Source: Nonomuraea dietziae
GTDB lineage: Bacteria; Actinomycetota; Actinomycetes; Streptosporangiales; Streptosporangiaceae
Assembly: GCF_014195505.1 (NCBI RefSeq)
Contig: NZ_JACIBV010000001.1
Span: forward strand, 1-64,000
Reading direction: 5' to 3'
Length of the DNA: 64,000 nucleotides
The notes under the pieces: model-generated
What the model saw: the letters and a program-made list of their open reading frames with translations, nothing else
Databases searched by the model: none
Told to the model about the DNA's origin: nothing
Translations under genes and position numbers: made by a program
Shown here: one piece after another, positions 7,885 to 15,912 of the stretch
Position numbering within the stretch: the first letter of the stretch is position 1
How the letters are laid out: each line of letters starts with the position of its first letter

Positions 7885-8373
7885 GGCCCGCTCCACCAGC
7901 GTGCCGGCGTAGGCGCTGTCACCCCAGATGAGGGTGAGCTGCGGATGCGGCATCCGCAGCCGGGCCGGCAGTTCCCGGGCGGCGTCGCGGTCGGGCTGCC
8001 CGGCGGCGGTGACCATGACCATCATGAGCAGGCCGAAGGTGTCCACGACCAGGTGACGCTTCCTCCCCGGCACCTTCTTCCTGGCGTCATAGGACCGGGA
8101 GCGGCCGGTGACGGTGGCCGCGGCGCGCACCGACTGGGAATCGATGACGCCTGCGACCGGGTTGGGGCAGCGCCCGGCGCGTAGCCGGATGGCGCGGCGA
8201 AGCTCGTCACGGACCCGGTTGAAGACCCCGGCTCTGGTCCAGCGGCTGAAGAAGCCGAACACGGTCTGGTAAGGCGGAAAGTCGGCAGGCAGGGCCCTCC
8301 ACTCGCAGGCGTTGTCGGTCACGTACCTGATCGCGTCGAAGATGTGCAGATGTGATCTCCATAAATGACGAGG
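7885..8373 (-). pseudogene. IS5-family transposase fragment
   Basis: The middle part of a DDE transposase: RYVTDNACEWRALPADFPPY, the first catalytic Asp in GVIDSQSVRAAATVTGRSRS, RKRHLVVDTFGLL and the second Asp in LIWGDSAYAGTLVE. The N-terminal helix-turn-helix region is missing before about 8357. The reading frame diverges after SAYAGTLVE, so the C-terminal catalytic Glu is lost. No terminal repeats are visible. It differs from the other transposase remnants in the window. Confidence 0.85.
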
Positions 8374-8382
8374 TCCAGGGCG

Positions 8383-9501
8383 TCAGGCGCCGACCTGTGT
8401 TCCGGCGGTGAGCTGTTCGACGGGGGTGTAGGGGTCGGGGAGGCCGAAGGCGGCGGGGCCGAAGCAGTCGAGCGCCGCGGGGGTGCGCATGATGTCGGGG
8501 GTGGAGATGGCGTAGACGGTCAGTCGCTGGCCGAAGGCCAGTGCCTCCGTGGTCACCGGTGCGCCGGTGTCGGTGTTGAGGGTGCAGATCAGGTCGGGGA
8601 CGATCGCGACGACCTCGCCGTCGCGGCGGGCGACGAGGTGTTCGTTCTGGAAGGTGATCCGCAGTTGGTCTCCGGGGTCGTCGAGGGCGGCCAGCGTCAC
8701 GTGGCCGCGGGCGAATCCGTCGACGGTTCTGCGGTCGATGTCGACGACTTTCCCCCTGAAAAGGATCAGGCCGTGGGTGTAGATGGTGCCGGCCAGGGCG
8801 GCGGTGAGCGCGTCGAACGGGTCCTCGTGCCGCTCGCGGGCGGTCCTCAGCGCCGCCCCGATCCGCATGCCCAGTGTCAGCGTGCCGGGTACGGCGGTGC
8901 GGCGGACGGTGGCCGCGTCCATCGGGTAGTCGCAGATGTAGGCGGCGCCGCCCATCTCGACCGTCATGACGCGGGCCAGCCGTTCCATGCGGACGTTGTC
9001 GAGGGCGTCGATGATGGCGACGTCGCCGTGATCGGAGGCGATCGACATGGGGGAGCCCGGCACGCCGTACACGGCGAACGTCTCCATCTGCAGCTCGGGG
9101 AAGGCCCTGCCCATGCCGTCGGCGTCGATGACGGGCAGTCCGAGCTGGGCGCCGAGCAGCAGCGGCATCATGCTGTTGAGGCCGCCGCACTCGATGGGCA
9201 TGGTGGCGGCCGCCGTACGGCCCAGGTGCTCTTCCAGGGCGCGCAGCGCCGCGACGTTGCCCCTGCCCGAGGGGGGCCGCTCGACGAAGACCGTGGGCGC
9301 GCCCATCATCGCCGACGGCAGCACGAGCGCGTCGTCGGGCAGCTCGTCGATCGGGATGATGGTCACCCTGCGGCCTTCGCGCAGCTGCCGTTCGACCAGC
9401 AGCCTGCCGATGTAGGGGTCGCCGCCGCCGCCCGTGCCCAGGACGGCGGCGCCCTCGGCCAGGTCGCGCAGCGTGGCGACGGTCAGGTCCATGCCTGTCA
9501 C
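8383..9501 (-). CDS. DUF917 family protein (hydantoinase-associated)
   Basis: A 372-residue DUF917 protein. The opening LAEGAAVLGTGGGGDPYIGR is the family's glycine-rich signature, followed by VLPSAMMGAPTVFVERPPSG and PIECGGLNSMMPLLLGAQLG. Members are nearly always encoded with hydantoinase/oxoprolinase genes and resemble part of that enzyme, but their reaction is not firmly known. The GTG at 9501 follows GGAGG and overlaps the stop of the upstream hydantoinase gene (GTGA), so the two are translationally coupled and probably work as one enzyme. It is the last gene of the permease-hydantoinase group. Confidence 0.88.
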   Translation of the reverse strand: MTGMDLTVATLRDLAEGAAVLGTGGGGDPYIGRLLVERQLREGRRVTIIPIDELPDDALVLPSAMMGAPTVFVERPPSGRGNVAALRALEEHLGRTAAATMPIECGGLNSMMPLLLGAQLGLPVIDADGMGRAFPELQMETFAVYGVPGSPMSIASDHGDVAIIDALDNVRMERLARVMTVEMGGAAYICDYPMDAATVRRTAVPGTLTLGMRIGAALRTARERHEDPFDALTAALAGTIYTHGLILFRGKVVDIDRRTVDGFARGHVTLAALDDPGDQLRITFQNEHLVARRDGEVVAIVPDLICTLNTDTGAPVTTEALAFGQRLTVYAISTPDIMRTPAALDCFGPAAFGLPDPYTPVEQLTAGTQVGA

Positions 9502-11075
9502 GCCTTTACCTCCTCGATGGTCGCGGCGCGGCCGACGCACAGCTCGCCGACGGCTTTGACGCGGACGCGCACGGCGTTGCCCGGCAGGTAGGCCACGTGC
9601 ACCTCGTCGATGTCGACCACTTCGACCGTGTCAGGGTCGGCCCCCGCGGAGACCGCCCGCTCGACGGCCTCGGCTCGGGCCTGGTCGAGGACGTCCTCGC
9701 GGGTGCGGGCGGCGGTGATGGCGAACAGCCGGTCGACGTCGCCGCCGATCTGGCCGGTCGCCGCGCCGATGGCGTTGGCCACCGCGTGGTGGGCCGGACG
9801 GTGGACGGCAGGCACGCCCGGCAGGTGGTCGGGCATCAGGACACTGCCGCCGCCGACCACGATGACCGGCAGCGGCTGGGCGGAGACGCGCATCTGGTCG
9901 ACGAGCTCGCCCACCCTGCCGGCCATCCAGGCCACGCCGTTCCTGACCAGGTCCTTGCTGAGGTGGCGGACGAGGGAGGGGTCGCCGATGTCGGCCATGC
10001 CGGCGGCGACCGCGAGGTCGGTGGCGGTGAGGACCTGGCCGCCGAAGACCAGGGCGTGGTCGGTCAGCTCGTAGCCGACGCTGTCGGGCCCGATCTCCAG
10101 CCTCGGGGTGGTGGCGACGCGGCTGCCGCCGCCGAGCCCGATCGACAGCACGTCGGGCATGCGGAAGTTGGTGCGCACGCCGCCGATGTCGACCTCGCCG
10201 GTGGCCTGGCGGGGGTAGCCGCCGCTCAGCACGCCGACGTCGGTGGTGGTGCCGCCGATGTCGACCACGGCGCAGTCGGCCAGGTCGGCCAGGAACGCCG
10301 CGCCGCGCATGGAGTTGGTCGGCCCCGAGGCGAACGTGCGGACGGGGTAGCGCCGGGTGTACTCGGCGTCCATGAGTGTGCCGTCGTTCTGGGACAGATA
10401 CAGCGGTGCGTGGATGCCGACCGCCCGCAGGGCCTCGGCGAAGGCGTCGACGATCTCGTCGGCCAGGTCGCGCAGGCAGGCGTTGACGACGGTGGCGTTC
10501 TCCCGTTCCAGCAGCCCCACCCTGCCGATCTGATGGGACATGCTCACGTGCAGGTGTGGCAGCTCCGCGAGCAGGATGTCGGCGGCCCGCTCCTCCAACT
10601 CGGCGTTGACGGGGGAGAAGACGCTGCTGATGGCGACGGTGTCGATCTCGTGCGTGCTCAGCTCGGCCGCGATGCGCTTGAGCTGGTCCGGCTTCAGCGG
10701 TGAGATCGGCCGGCCGTCGAACTCGTGGCCTCCGTCGCACATGTGGATGCTGGGGTTGATCGCCCTGATCAGCCGGTCGGGCCAGTCGACCAGGGGCGGT
10801 AGCGCGGCGGTGGCGGGCAGCGCCAGCCGTACCACCGCGGTGCGGGCCAGTCGGCGGCCGGTGACCAGCGCGTTGGTGAAGTGGGTCGTTCCGATCATCA
10901 CCGCGGTGATGTGTCCCCGCTCGGCGCCGGAGGTGGCCAGCAGTCGTTCCAGGGCGGTGACGACGCCGCTGGTCACATCGAGGGTGGTAGCGGTCTTGAT
11001 CTCGGCCACGACTGTGGTCTCGGCCATCAGGACGGCATCGGTGTGGGTGCCGCCCACGTCAATCCCGACACGCAC
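9498..11075 (-). CDS. hydantoinase/oxoprolinase family protein
   Basis: A 525-residue member of the HyuA-like ATP-grasp-independent hydantoinase/oxoprolinase family, which open cyclic imides in ATP-driven reactions. The actin-like ATPase signatures are present: N-terminal VGIDVGGTHTDAVLM, central CAVVDIGGTTTDVGVLSGGY and IGLGGGSRV, with VIVVGGGSVLMP near the C-terminus. It has a length typical of the short, stand-alone type that pairs with DUF917. The start is the GTG at 11075, after AGGAG. It lies 66 bp downstream of an NCS1 permease and overlaps the DUF917 gene, so the three form one likely uptake-and-ring-opening operon. The true substrate (hydantoin, oxoproline or a nucleobase derivative) is not decidable from sequence. 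Confidence 0.9.
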   Translation of the reverse strand: MRVGIDVGGTHTDAVLMAETTVVAEIKTATTLDVTSGVVTALERLLATSGAERGHITAVMIGTTHFTNALVTGRRLARTAVVRLALPATAALPPLVDWPDRLIRAINPSIHMCDGGHEFDGRPISPLKPDQLKRIAAELSTHEIDTVAISSVFSPVNAELEERAADILLAELPHLHVSMSHQIGRVGLLERENATVVNACLRDLADEIVDAFAEALRAVGIHAPLYLSQNDGTLMDAEYTRRYPVRTFASGPTNSMRGAAFLADLADCAVVDIGGTTTDVGVLSGGYPRQATGEVDIGGVRTNFRMPDVLSIGLGGGSRVATTPRLEIGPDSVGYELTDHALVFGGQVLTATDLAVAAGMADIGDPSLVRHLSKDLVRNGVAWMAGRVGELVDQMRVSAQPLPVIVVGGGSVLMPDHLPGVPAVHRPAHHAVANAIGAATGQIGGDVDRLFAITAARTREDVLDQARAEAVERAVSAGADPDTVEVVDIDEVHVAYLPGNAVRVRVKAVGELCVGRAATIEEVKA

Positions 11076-11094
11076 GGGTGGTGCTCCTGTCTGC

Positions 11095-11126
11095 GTCGAA
11101 GGAGGAGAGAGTCGAAGGAGGAGAGA
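11095..11126. repeat. perfect 16-bp tandem duplication
   Basis: GTCGAAGGAGGAGAGA occurs twice in immediate succession between the permease stop and the hydantoinase start, with a partial GAGA extension. It changes the spacing in the operon's intercistronic region and looks like a recent slippage product; on the operon strand the copies are pyrimidine-rich. Confidence 0.85.
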
Positions 11127-11141
11127 GAGATGGGGCCGGGG

Positions 11142-12479
11142 TCACGCCACTCGGGCGTTCTCGTCACGCGGCGCACCGGTCAGGCCCAGCCTGCCGGCGA
11201 TCGCGTAGGCGGCGAAGGCGACCACGAGGGCGTTGAGCGCGGGGATGCCCCACGCGACGTACTTGCCGATCAGCGCGGAGGCGAGCCAGATGACGAGCGC
11301 GGCGGGCGCCCAGCCCGGAGCCGTGCCCGGGAGTGTGCCGGAGGCTCGGGAGACGTCGAGGGCCGCTCGCCATCGGCGTACGACGTAGTACTCGGCGACC
11401 ATGATGCCGGCGACGGGCGGGATGGCGACGCCGAGCAGGACGAAGAAGTCGATGAGGTGGTCGAGGATGCCCGCCGCGGCCAGGCCGGTGCCGATCACGC
11501 CGAGCGCGACGGTGACGACGGCCCTGTTCGTGCGCTTGCCGAACGCGGTGTGCAGGGTGTTGGTCATGCCGAGGGAGGCGGCGTAGAGGTTCCAGTCGTT
11601 GATCTTCAAGGTGGCGGTGATCAGGACAATCGTTCCCACCACGCCCGAGGTCGTGGTGACGATCGCGATCACGTCTCCGGTGCGCAGCGCGTGGGCGAGC
11701 AGAACCCCGACCAGGGCCACGACGTACTCGCCGAGCGTGATGCCGAGCACGGTCTGCTTGACCACATCGGCGGCGCTGCGGTTCCACCGGCACATGTCGG
11801 GCGAGATGACCGCGCCGACGATGAACCCGCCCGCGACGATGGTGGCGCCCTCGGCCAGGCTCAGGGCGGGACCCGGTGGCGCCGAGGCGACCAGCGCGCC
11901 GAGCGACTGCTTCGACAGCTCGACCGTGATCGCCCAGCCGGCCAGGGCGAGGAAGGCGGGGACGGTGATCCACGCGGTCCAGGCCATGCCGGCGAAGCCG
12001 TGCACGACGATCGCGGTCACGGCCAGCCCGGCCATGATGGACCACATCCACACGGGCGGGCCGCCCAGCAGCGAGGCGAGGCCCTGGGCCAGGACGGCCG
12101 ACTGCACGCCGAACCAGCCGAGCAGGCAGATCGCGATGACCATGCCGACGATGCCAGCGCCGTACCTGCCGAACCCTGCCCACCTGGCCAGCACGGTGGT
12201 CGACAGGCCCTCGCGCATGCCCGCGATGCCGATGGCGATCGCGACGACCTCGAGGATGACGGCGCCGAGTGTGATGGCGAGCACGGCGTCCCAGAACGTC
12301 ATTCCCATGCCGAGGGTGGCGCCGAGCAGGAACTGACTGAGCGCGCTCAGCATGCCGAAGCGCTGGATCGCGACCGTCACCCAGCCGTAGCGGGCCGACT
12401 GCGGCACTCGCTGGAGCGCGTAGTCGTCGCGGGCGAGACCCTCGTCGGATAACTCGGTGGTGAGCGCCGCATCAGACAT
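11142..12479 (-). CDS. NCS1-type cytosine/purine permease
   Basis: A 445-residue permease with about twelve membrane helices, of the NCS1 (CodB-like) family that imports cytosine, hydantoins, allantoin and related bases by cation symport. Family features: the cytosolic opening DDYALQRVPQSARYGWVTVA, helix FLLGATLGMGMTFWDAVLAI, GIVGMVIAICLLGWFGVQSA and the helix pair near AGFIVGAVISPDMCRWNRSA. It is the first gene of the permease, hydantoinase, DUF917 operon. Its ATG at 12479 is preceded by AGAAAGGGC. It is divergent from the HTH-repeat gene across about 200 bp. Confidence 0.9.
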   Translation of the reverse strand: MSDAALTTELSDEGLARDDYALQRVPQSARYGWVTVAIQRFGMLSALSQFLLGATLGMGMTFWDAVLAITLGAVILEVVAIAIGIAGMREGLSTTVLARWAGFGRYGAGIVGMVIAICLLGWFGVQSAVLAQGLASLLGGPPVWMWSIMAGLAVTAIVVHGFAGMAWTAWITVPAFLALAGWAITVELSKQSLGALVASAPPGPALSLAEGATIVAGGFIVGAVISPDMCRWNRSAADVVKQTVLGITLGEYVVALVGVLLAHALRTGDVIAIVTTTSGVVGTIVLITATLKINDWNLYAASLGMTNTLHTAFGKRTNRAVVTVALGVIGTGLAAAGILDHLIDFFVLLGVAIPPVAGIMVAEYYVVRRWRAALDVSRASGTLPGTAPGWAPAALVIWLASALIGKYVAWGIPALNALVVAFAAYAIAGRLGLTGAPRDENARVA

Positions 12480-12650
12480 CCGATGCCCTTTCTACGAGTC
12501 GATCAGAAACGTGGAGGCGTTGGCAGCGACGCTAGATTCCCCGGCGATCATTGGGAAGAGGTGTGCCGACGAACTGTCGATCGACGCGTCCCTCCTCCAG
12601 CCACGGCCGGCGCGTCTGACTACGTTCTCCACCTTTGGTGAGATCTTGTG

Positions 12651-12687
12651 TTGCCATGAACGTCCGAACCGTGCTAGACGATCTACG
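12651..12687 (+). promoter_or_regulatory. probable leaderless promoter of HTH-repeat gene
   Basis: TTGCCA (12651-12656) and TAGACG (12675-12680) are 18 bases apart, and the GTG start follows the second box by seven bases with no ribosome-binding site. This spacing is typical of leaderless actinobacterial transcripts. The assignment is inferred from sequence pattern only. Confidence 0.5.
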
Positions 12688-14796
12688 GTGACCAAGGACG
12701 CCGACGGGAGTACGGCACACGACGCCTTGCAGCATGCGCTCGAACGCCTGCGCGCCGCCGGAGGCGACGGCCGGGCCCTCGGCCATGACCACCTCGCGGT
12801 GATCCGCCACCACGCCGTGGCCCGTATGCGCCAGGGCAGCCGCCCAGCCGATCTGGCCGCGGAGTACGGGTTGGCGCGGGCCACTCTCTACCGGTGGCGG
12901 GAGCGTGGGAAGGCCGGCGACCACGAACTTGAAGCTCGCCCCGGGGGCCGCACGCCGTACAAGATGCTGCCCGAGTCGCGGCGGGTGCTGCGCGAGGCCC
13001 TCCTGGCCGACCCCCGCCGGCTCGGGCTCGGCCGGCCCCTGTGGAGCCGCGCCCTCGTCGCCCGCTACCTGCGCGAGCAGGCGAGGGTCGTCCTCTCCGG
13101 CAAGCACCTCCGGGTCCTGCTGCGTCAGCTGGGCCTGTGGCCCGCCAGCGGCCTGCCCACCTACGCCGAACAGTGCGCGAAGGTCCCGGAGTGGTTAGCG
13201 GAGGAGTTCGGTCGGGTCCGTGCCCGCGCCGAGGCCCAGGCCGCACCCGTGTTCTTTCTGCAGATCATGCCGCTGCCCGGCGAGCTCCAGCTGATGTCGA
13301 TCGTGCGCACCAACGGAACCCAGCGCTCATTCGCCGTGCTGCCTGCCGACAACGCCGTGGACGATGTCCACGGCGAATTCCTCGACCGGGTCCTCGCCAC
13401 CCGTACGGGCCCGATCTTCCTGATCACCGACCCGTTGATCGCGCCTTCGACGCGGGCGGTGGCCGCTGCGGCCCGCCGGCGCAGCAGTCGCCTGACGCTG
13501 GTGCACCTGCCCGCACCCCGTGACGCCGGAGTCCGTACGGCCCTGCGGCAGTCGGCGCTGACCGAGCACCGGGCCGTGCACGCCCGACTCAGGGCGGCCG
13601 TCGACGCGGTCTGCGAGGAGAGCTCGGCCCTCGCGCAGGACAGGCCGCTCCTCGGCCGGCCGGTGCGCTCGGCCCTCCTCGACGCCGTCCGCCTGCGCCG
13701 GCAGGCGCAGGCCCTCCGCGAGAGATGTAGCGCGGTGCGCAAGGCGGCTGAGGCCGTCACGGCGCAGAGCAGGCAGACCGCCAAACAGGTCAGGGCCGAG
13801 CTCAACCAGCTCATCGCCGCCTCCCGCCGCAGCGACAGCAAGATCGGCATCACGGAGCTCGCAGCGGCCACAGGGATGACCCGTAACGCGATCAACCTCG
13901 TCGTCCGGCGCACCACCGCACTGTCGCCGCAGTACCCCATGTCCGCGCCCGAAGCGATCAACCGGGTTTCCCGTACGGCGGAGCAATGGCGTGAGCTGTC
14001 CGCCCAGCATCAGAGCGACCTTCGGCTGGTCGCCCTCGCCAGCGACGTGTTCGACAAGGCAGCCGCCGTCGAGCGGCAGATCGCGGCCGATCGCGATCAG
14101 GCCGTCATCGCCTGCCACCAGGCCGGCACGTCCGTACGCGACCTTGCCAGGGACGCCGGAGTCAGCGAGAACCTGATCTACGCGCTGATCGGACCGATCA
14201 CACCCGGCCGCCACGGCTCGGATCCGCTGCTGGCCCGCCTGGGGGAGGTGGCAGCGCGATGGCGCTCCGCCAGGGACCAGACGGGCAGCGCCCGCAGACG
14301 GCGTGCCGAGCAGGAGGAGCTCCGCCGCCAGGCGATCGCGACGGAGACGTCGTGCCGCGCGCGCCGCAACCGGCTCATCGAGCTGTGCGCCTCCTCCGGC
14401 TACACGATGACGGAGATCGCAGCATGGTCGGGCATGGACCTCGCGACAGCCGCCGGGTCACTGTCGGCACGACGGCGTCAGGTGACATCCGAAGAAGGAC
14501 GGCAGGCGCTCCACGAGCTGCGTACGGCGGTCGAGCAGGTGCAGGAGGCCCACTGGGAGGTGGACCGCCAGCGGCTGCTGTGCGAACGGCTGGAGGCTGA
14601 CCGGCGTCGCCACGCCCAAGCCGAAGACACGGTTCGCCGCGAACGTGATCGGGTGCTGCTGCAGTGCCGTGGTGCGGGCGCCACCATCGCCACGCTGGCC
14701 GCCTGTGTACAGGTCGACGCCCACACCATCCGAGAGGCGTTGCGCGCGGCCGCGGGCGACGCGGCGGAGGAGGAAGCACTGGCCACCTCGCGTTGA
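12688..14796 (+). CDS. transposase-derived protein with four HTH repeats
   Basis: A 702-residue protein. Residues 47-76 form a homeodomain-like HTH (PADLAAEYGLARATLYRWRE), 92-150 a winged segment with YLREQARVVLSGKHLRVLLR, and about 186-265 a region laid out like an IS630 DDE domain (FLITDPLIAPSTRAV). The strand that should carry the first catalytic Asp reads FFLQIMPLPGE instead, so catalysis is probably lost. The remaining 430 residues hold four HTH units starting near 385, 478, 569 and 662, that is every 91-93 residues, each preceded by a charged coiled helix ending in a pattern like R-D/N-x3-I-x2-C-x3-G-x-T. The frame could extend upstream to 12457, but that part is antisense to the permease. 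It may be a DNA-organising or regulatory protein; I know no named family with this plan. Confidence 0.75.
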   Translation: MTKDADGSTAHDALQHALERLRAAGGDGRALGHDHLAVIRHHAVARMRQGSRPADLAAEYGLARATLYRWRERGKAGDHELEARPGGRTPYKMLPESRRVLREALLADPRRLGLGRPLWSRALVARYLREQARVVLSGKHLRVLLRQLGLWPASGLPTYAEQCAKVPEWLAEEFGRVRARAEAQAAPVFFLQIMPLPGELQLMSIVRTNGTQRSFAVLPADNAVDDVHGEFLDRVLATRTGPIFLITDPLIAPSTRAVAAAARRRSSRLTLVHLPAPRDAGVRTALRQSALTEHRAVHARLRAAVDAVCEESSALAQDRPLLGRPVRSALLDAVRLRRQAQALRERCSAVRKAAEAVTAQSRQTAKQVRAELNQLIAASRRSDSKIGITELAAATGMTRNAINLVVRRTTALSPQYPMSAPEAINRVSRTAEQWRELSAQHQSDLRLVALASDVFDKAAAVERQIAADRDQAVIACHQAGTSVRDLARDAGVSENLIYALIGPITPGRHGSDPLLARLGEVAARWRSARDQTGSARRRRAEQEELRRQAIATETSCRARRNRLIELCASSGYTMTEIAAWSGMDLATAAGSLSARRRQVTSEEGRQALHELRTAVEQVQEAHWEVDRQRLLCERLEADRRRHAQAEDTVRRERDRVLLQCRGAGATIATLAACVQVDAHTIREALRAAAGDAAEEEALATSR

Positions 14797-14929
14797 CCAG
14801 GCGACGCCCGTTGCCGTCTACGAGACGTCGCCGACGTGAACCACCCTGCGAGGTGGCGCATCTGCGGCGCGTGTTCGTCGGCCATGCGTGCAGTATCTCG
14901 TCATCCGCCCTTGGAGATGAGGCGCGTGG

Positions 14930-15847
14930 TCAGGCGTCGGGCTGGAGGTCGAAGACCGCCTTACCTGTCACGCGCCGGCCGCGCAGCGCGTCGGCTGCCT
15001 CGGCGAAGCGTTCCCAGGAGCCGCGCCAGCCGATCTCGGGCACCAGAGCGCCTTCGGCCGTGAGCCACACCAGCTCGGCCAGGTCATCGGCGGACCCGAA
15101 CTCATTGACGTAGGACATGAGCGTCTTGGGCAGGCCGACGGTGGCGTACGGCGGGAAGACGGCCGGCTCTGCCGAGGTCCACCCGACGGACTGCAGGCTC
15201 CCGCCGGGCGCGAGAAGTCCCCAGGCCGTGACCAGATGGGGTCCGCCGACCGTCTCCACGACGATGTCGACGGGCTCTTTGATGTCGTCCAGGCCGACGA
15301 CCACCTCATCGGCGCCCGCGTCGACGAGGCCGTCGCCTCGCGCGGGGGAGCCGACCGAGGCGATGACGTGCGCCCCGGCGCGGGAGGCGAGTCGCACGGC
15401 GTAGCGTCCCACGCCGCCCGAGGCGCCGGTCACCAGCACGCGCTTGTCGGGGGCGATCCCCGCGCTGCGCAGCGAGCGGAGCGCGGCCAGGCCCGCGGTC
15501 GGCAGCGCCGCCGCCTCGGCCAGGCCGACACCGTCAGGGACCTCGGCCATCGCTGACACGTCCACGGCCACCCGCTCGGCGAACGCGCCGTCCGCGAAGA
15601 GCACGACGCGGGTTCCGGCGGCGGGCCCGGAGCCGTCCGCCGCCCCCTGCCGGACGATCCCGGCCGCGTCGAGCCCCAGCGCCGCCCCGGCCGGAACCCG
15701 ACCGGAGATCGCGTTGTTGAGGTCCGCGTAGTTGAGCGACGCGTGCACCACATCGACGATCACCTGCCCGGGGCCGGCGACGGGGTCGCCGATCTCTCCG
15801 AAACCGATGTTCGCCGGGGCGGACGGGTCGACGATGAGGGCGCGCGT
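14930..15847 (-). CDS. zinc-independent quinone oxidoreductase-like (MDR) protein
   Basis: A medium-chain dehydrogenase/reductase of the quinone-reductase type, about 305 residues. It has the MDR opening ALIVDPSAPANIGFGEIGDP, HASLNYADLNNAISGRVP, and the NADPH-binding motif VLVTGASGGVGRYAVRLASR near residue 140; the structural-zinc cysteines are absent. The start is odd: where MRALIVD is expected the codon is ACG (15847), with GGGAG upstream. The only conventional in-frame alternative is the GTG at 15928, inside the end of the sulfatase gene, preceded by AAGGGGA and adding 27 unconserved residues. It follows the sulfatase on the same strand. Confidence 0.85.
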   Translation of the reverse strand, partial: TRALIVDPSAPANIGFGEIGDPVAGPGQVIVDVVHASLNYADLNNAISGRVPAGAALGLDAAGIVRQGAADGSGPAAGTRVVLFADGAFAERVAVDVSAMAEVPDGVGLAEAAALPTAGLAALRSLRSAGIAPDKRVLVTGASGGVGRYAVRLASRAGAHVIASVGSPARGDGLVDAGADEVVVGLDDIKEPVDIVVETVGGPHLVTAWGLLAPGGSLQSVGWTSAEPAVFPPYATVGLPKTLMSYVNEFGSADDLAELVWLTAEGALVPEIGWRGSWERFAEAADALRGRRVTGKAVFDLQPDA

Positions 15848-15912
15848 GGGTGTGCGGGCTCCCGGATCAGTCGCGGAATGAGAGGACGGATGGCGCGCAC
15901 GGTGGTCGGCGG

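Noticed and set aside
12457..12687. Upstream in-frame extension of the HTH-repeat protein (77 codons)
   Set aside because: It is antisense to the start of the permease gene, has no domain and no ribosome site, while a leaderless promoter fits the GTG at 12688.
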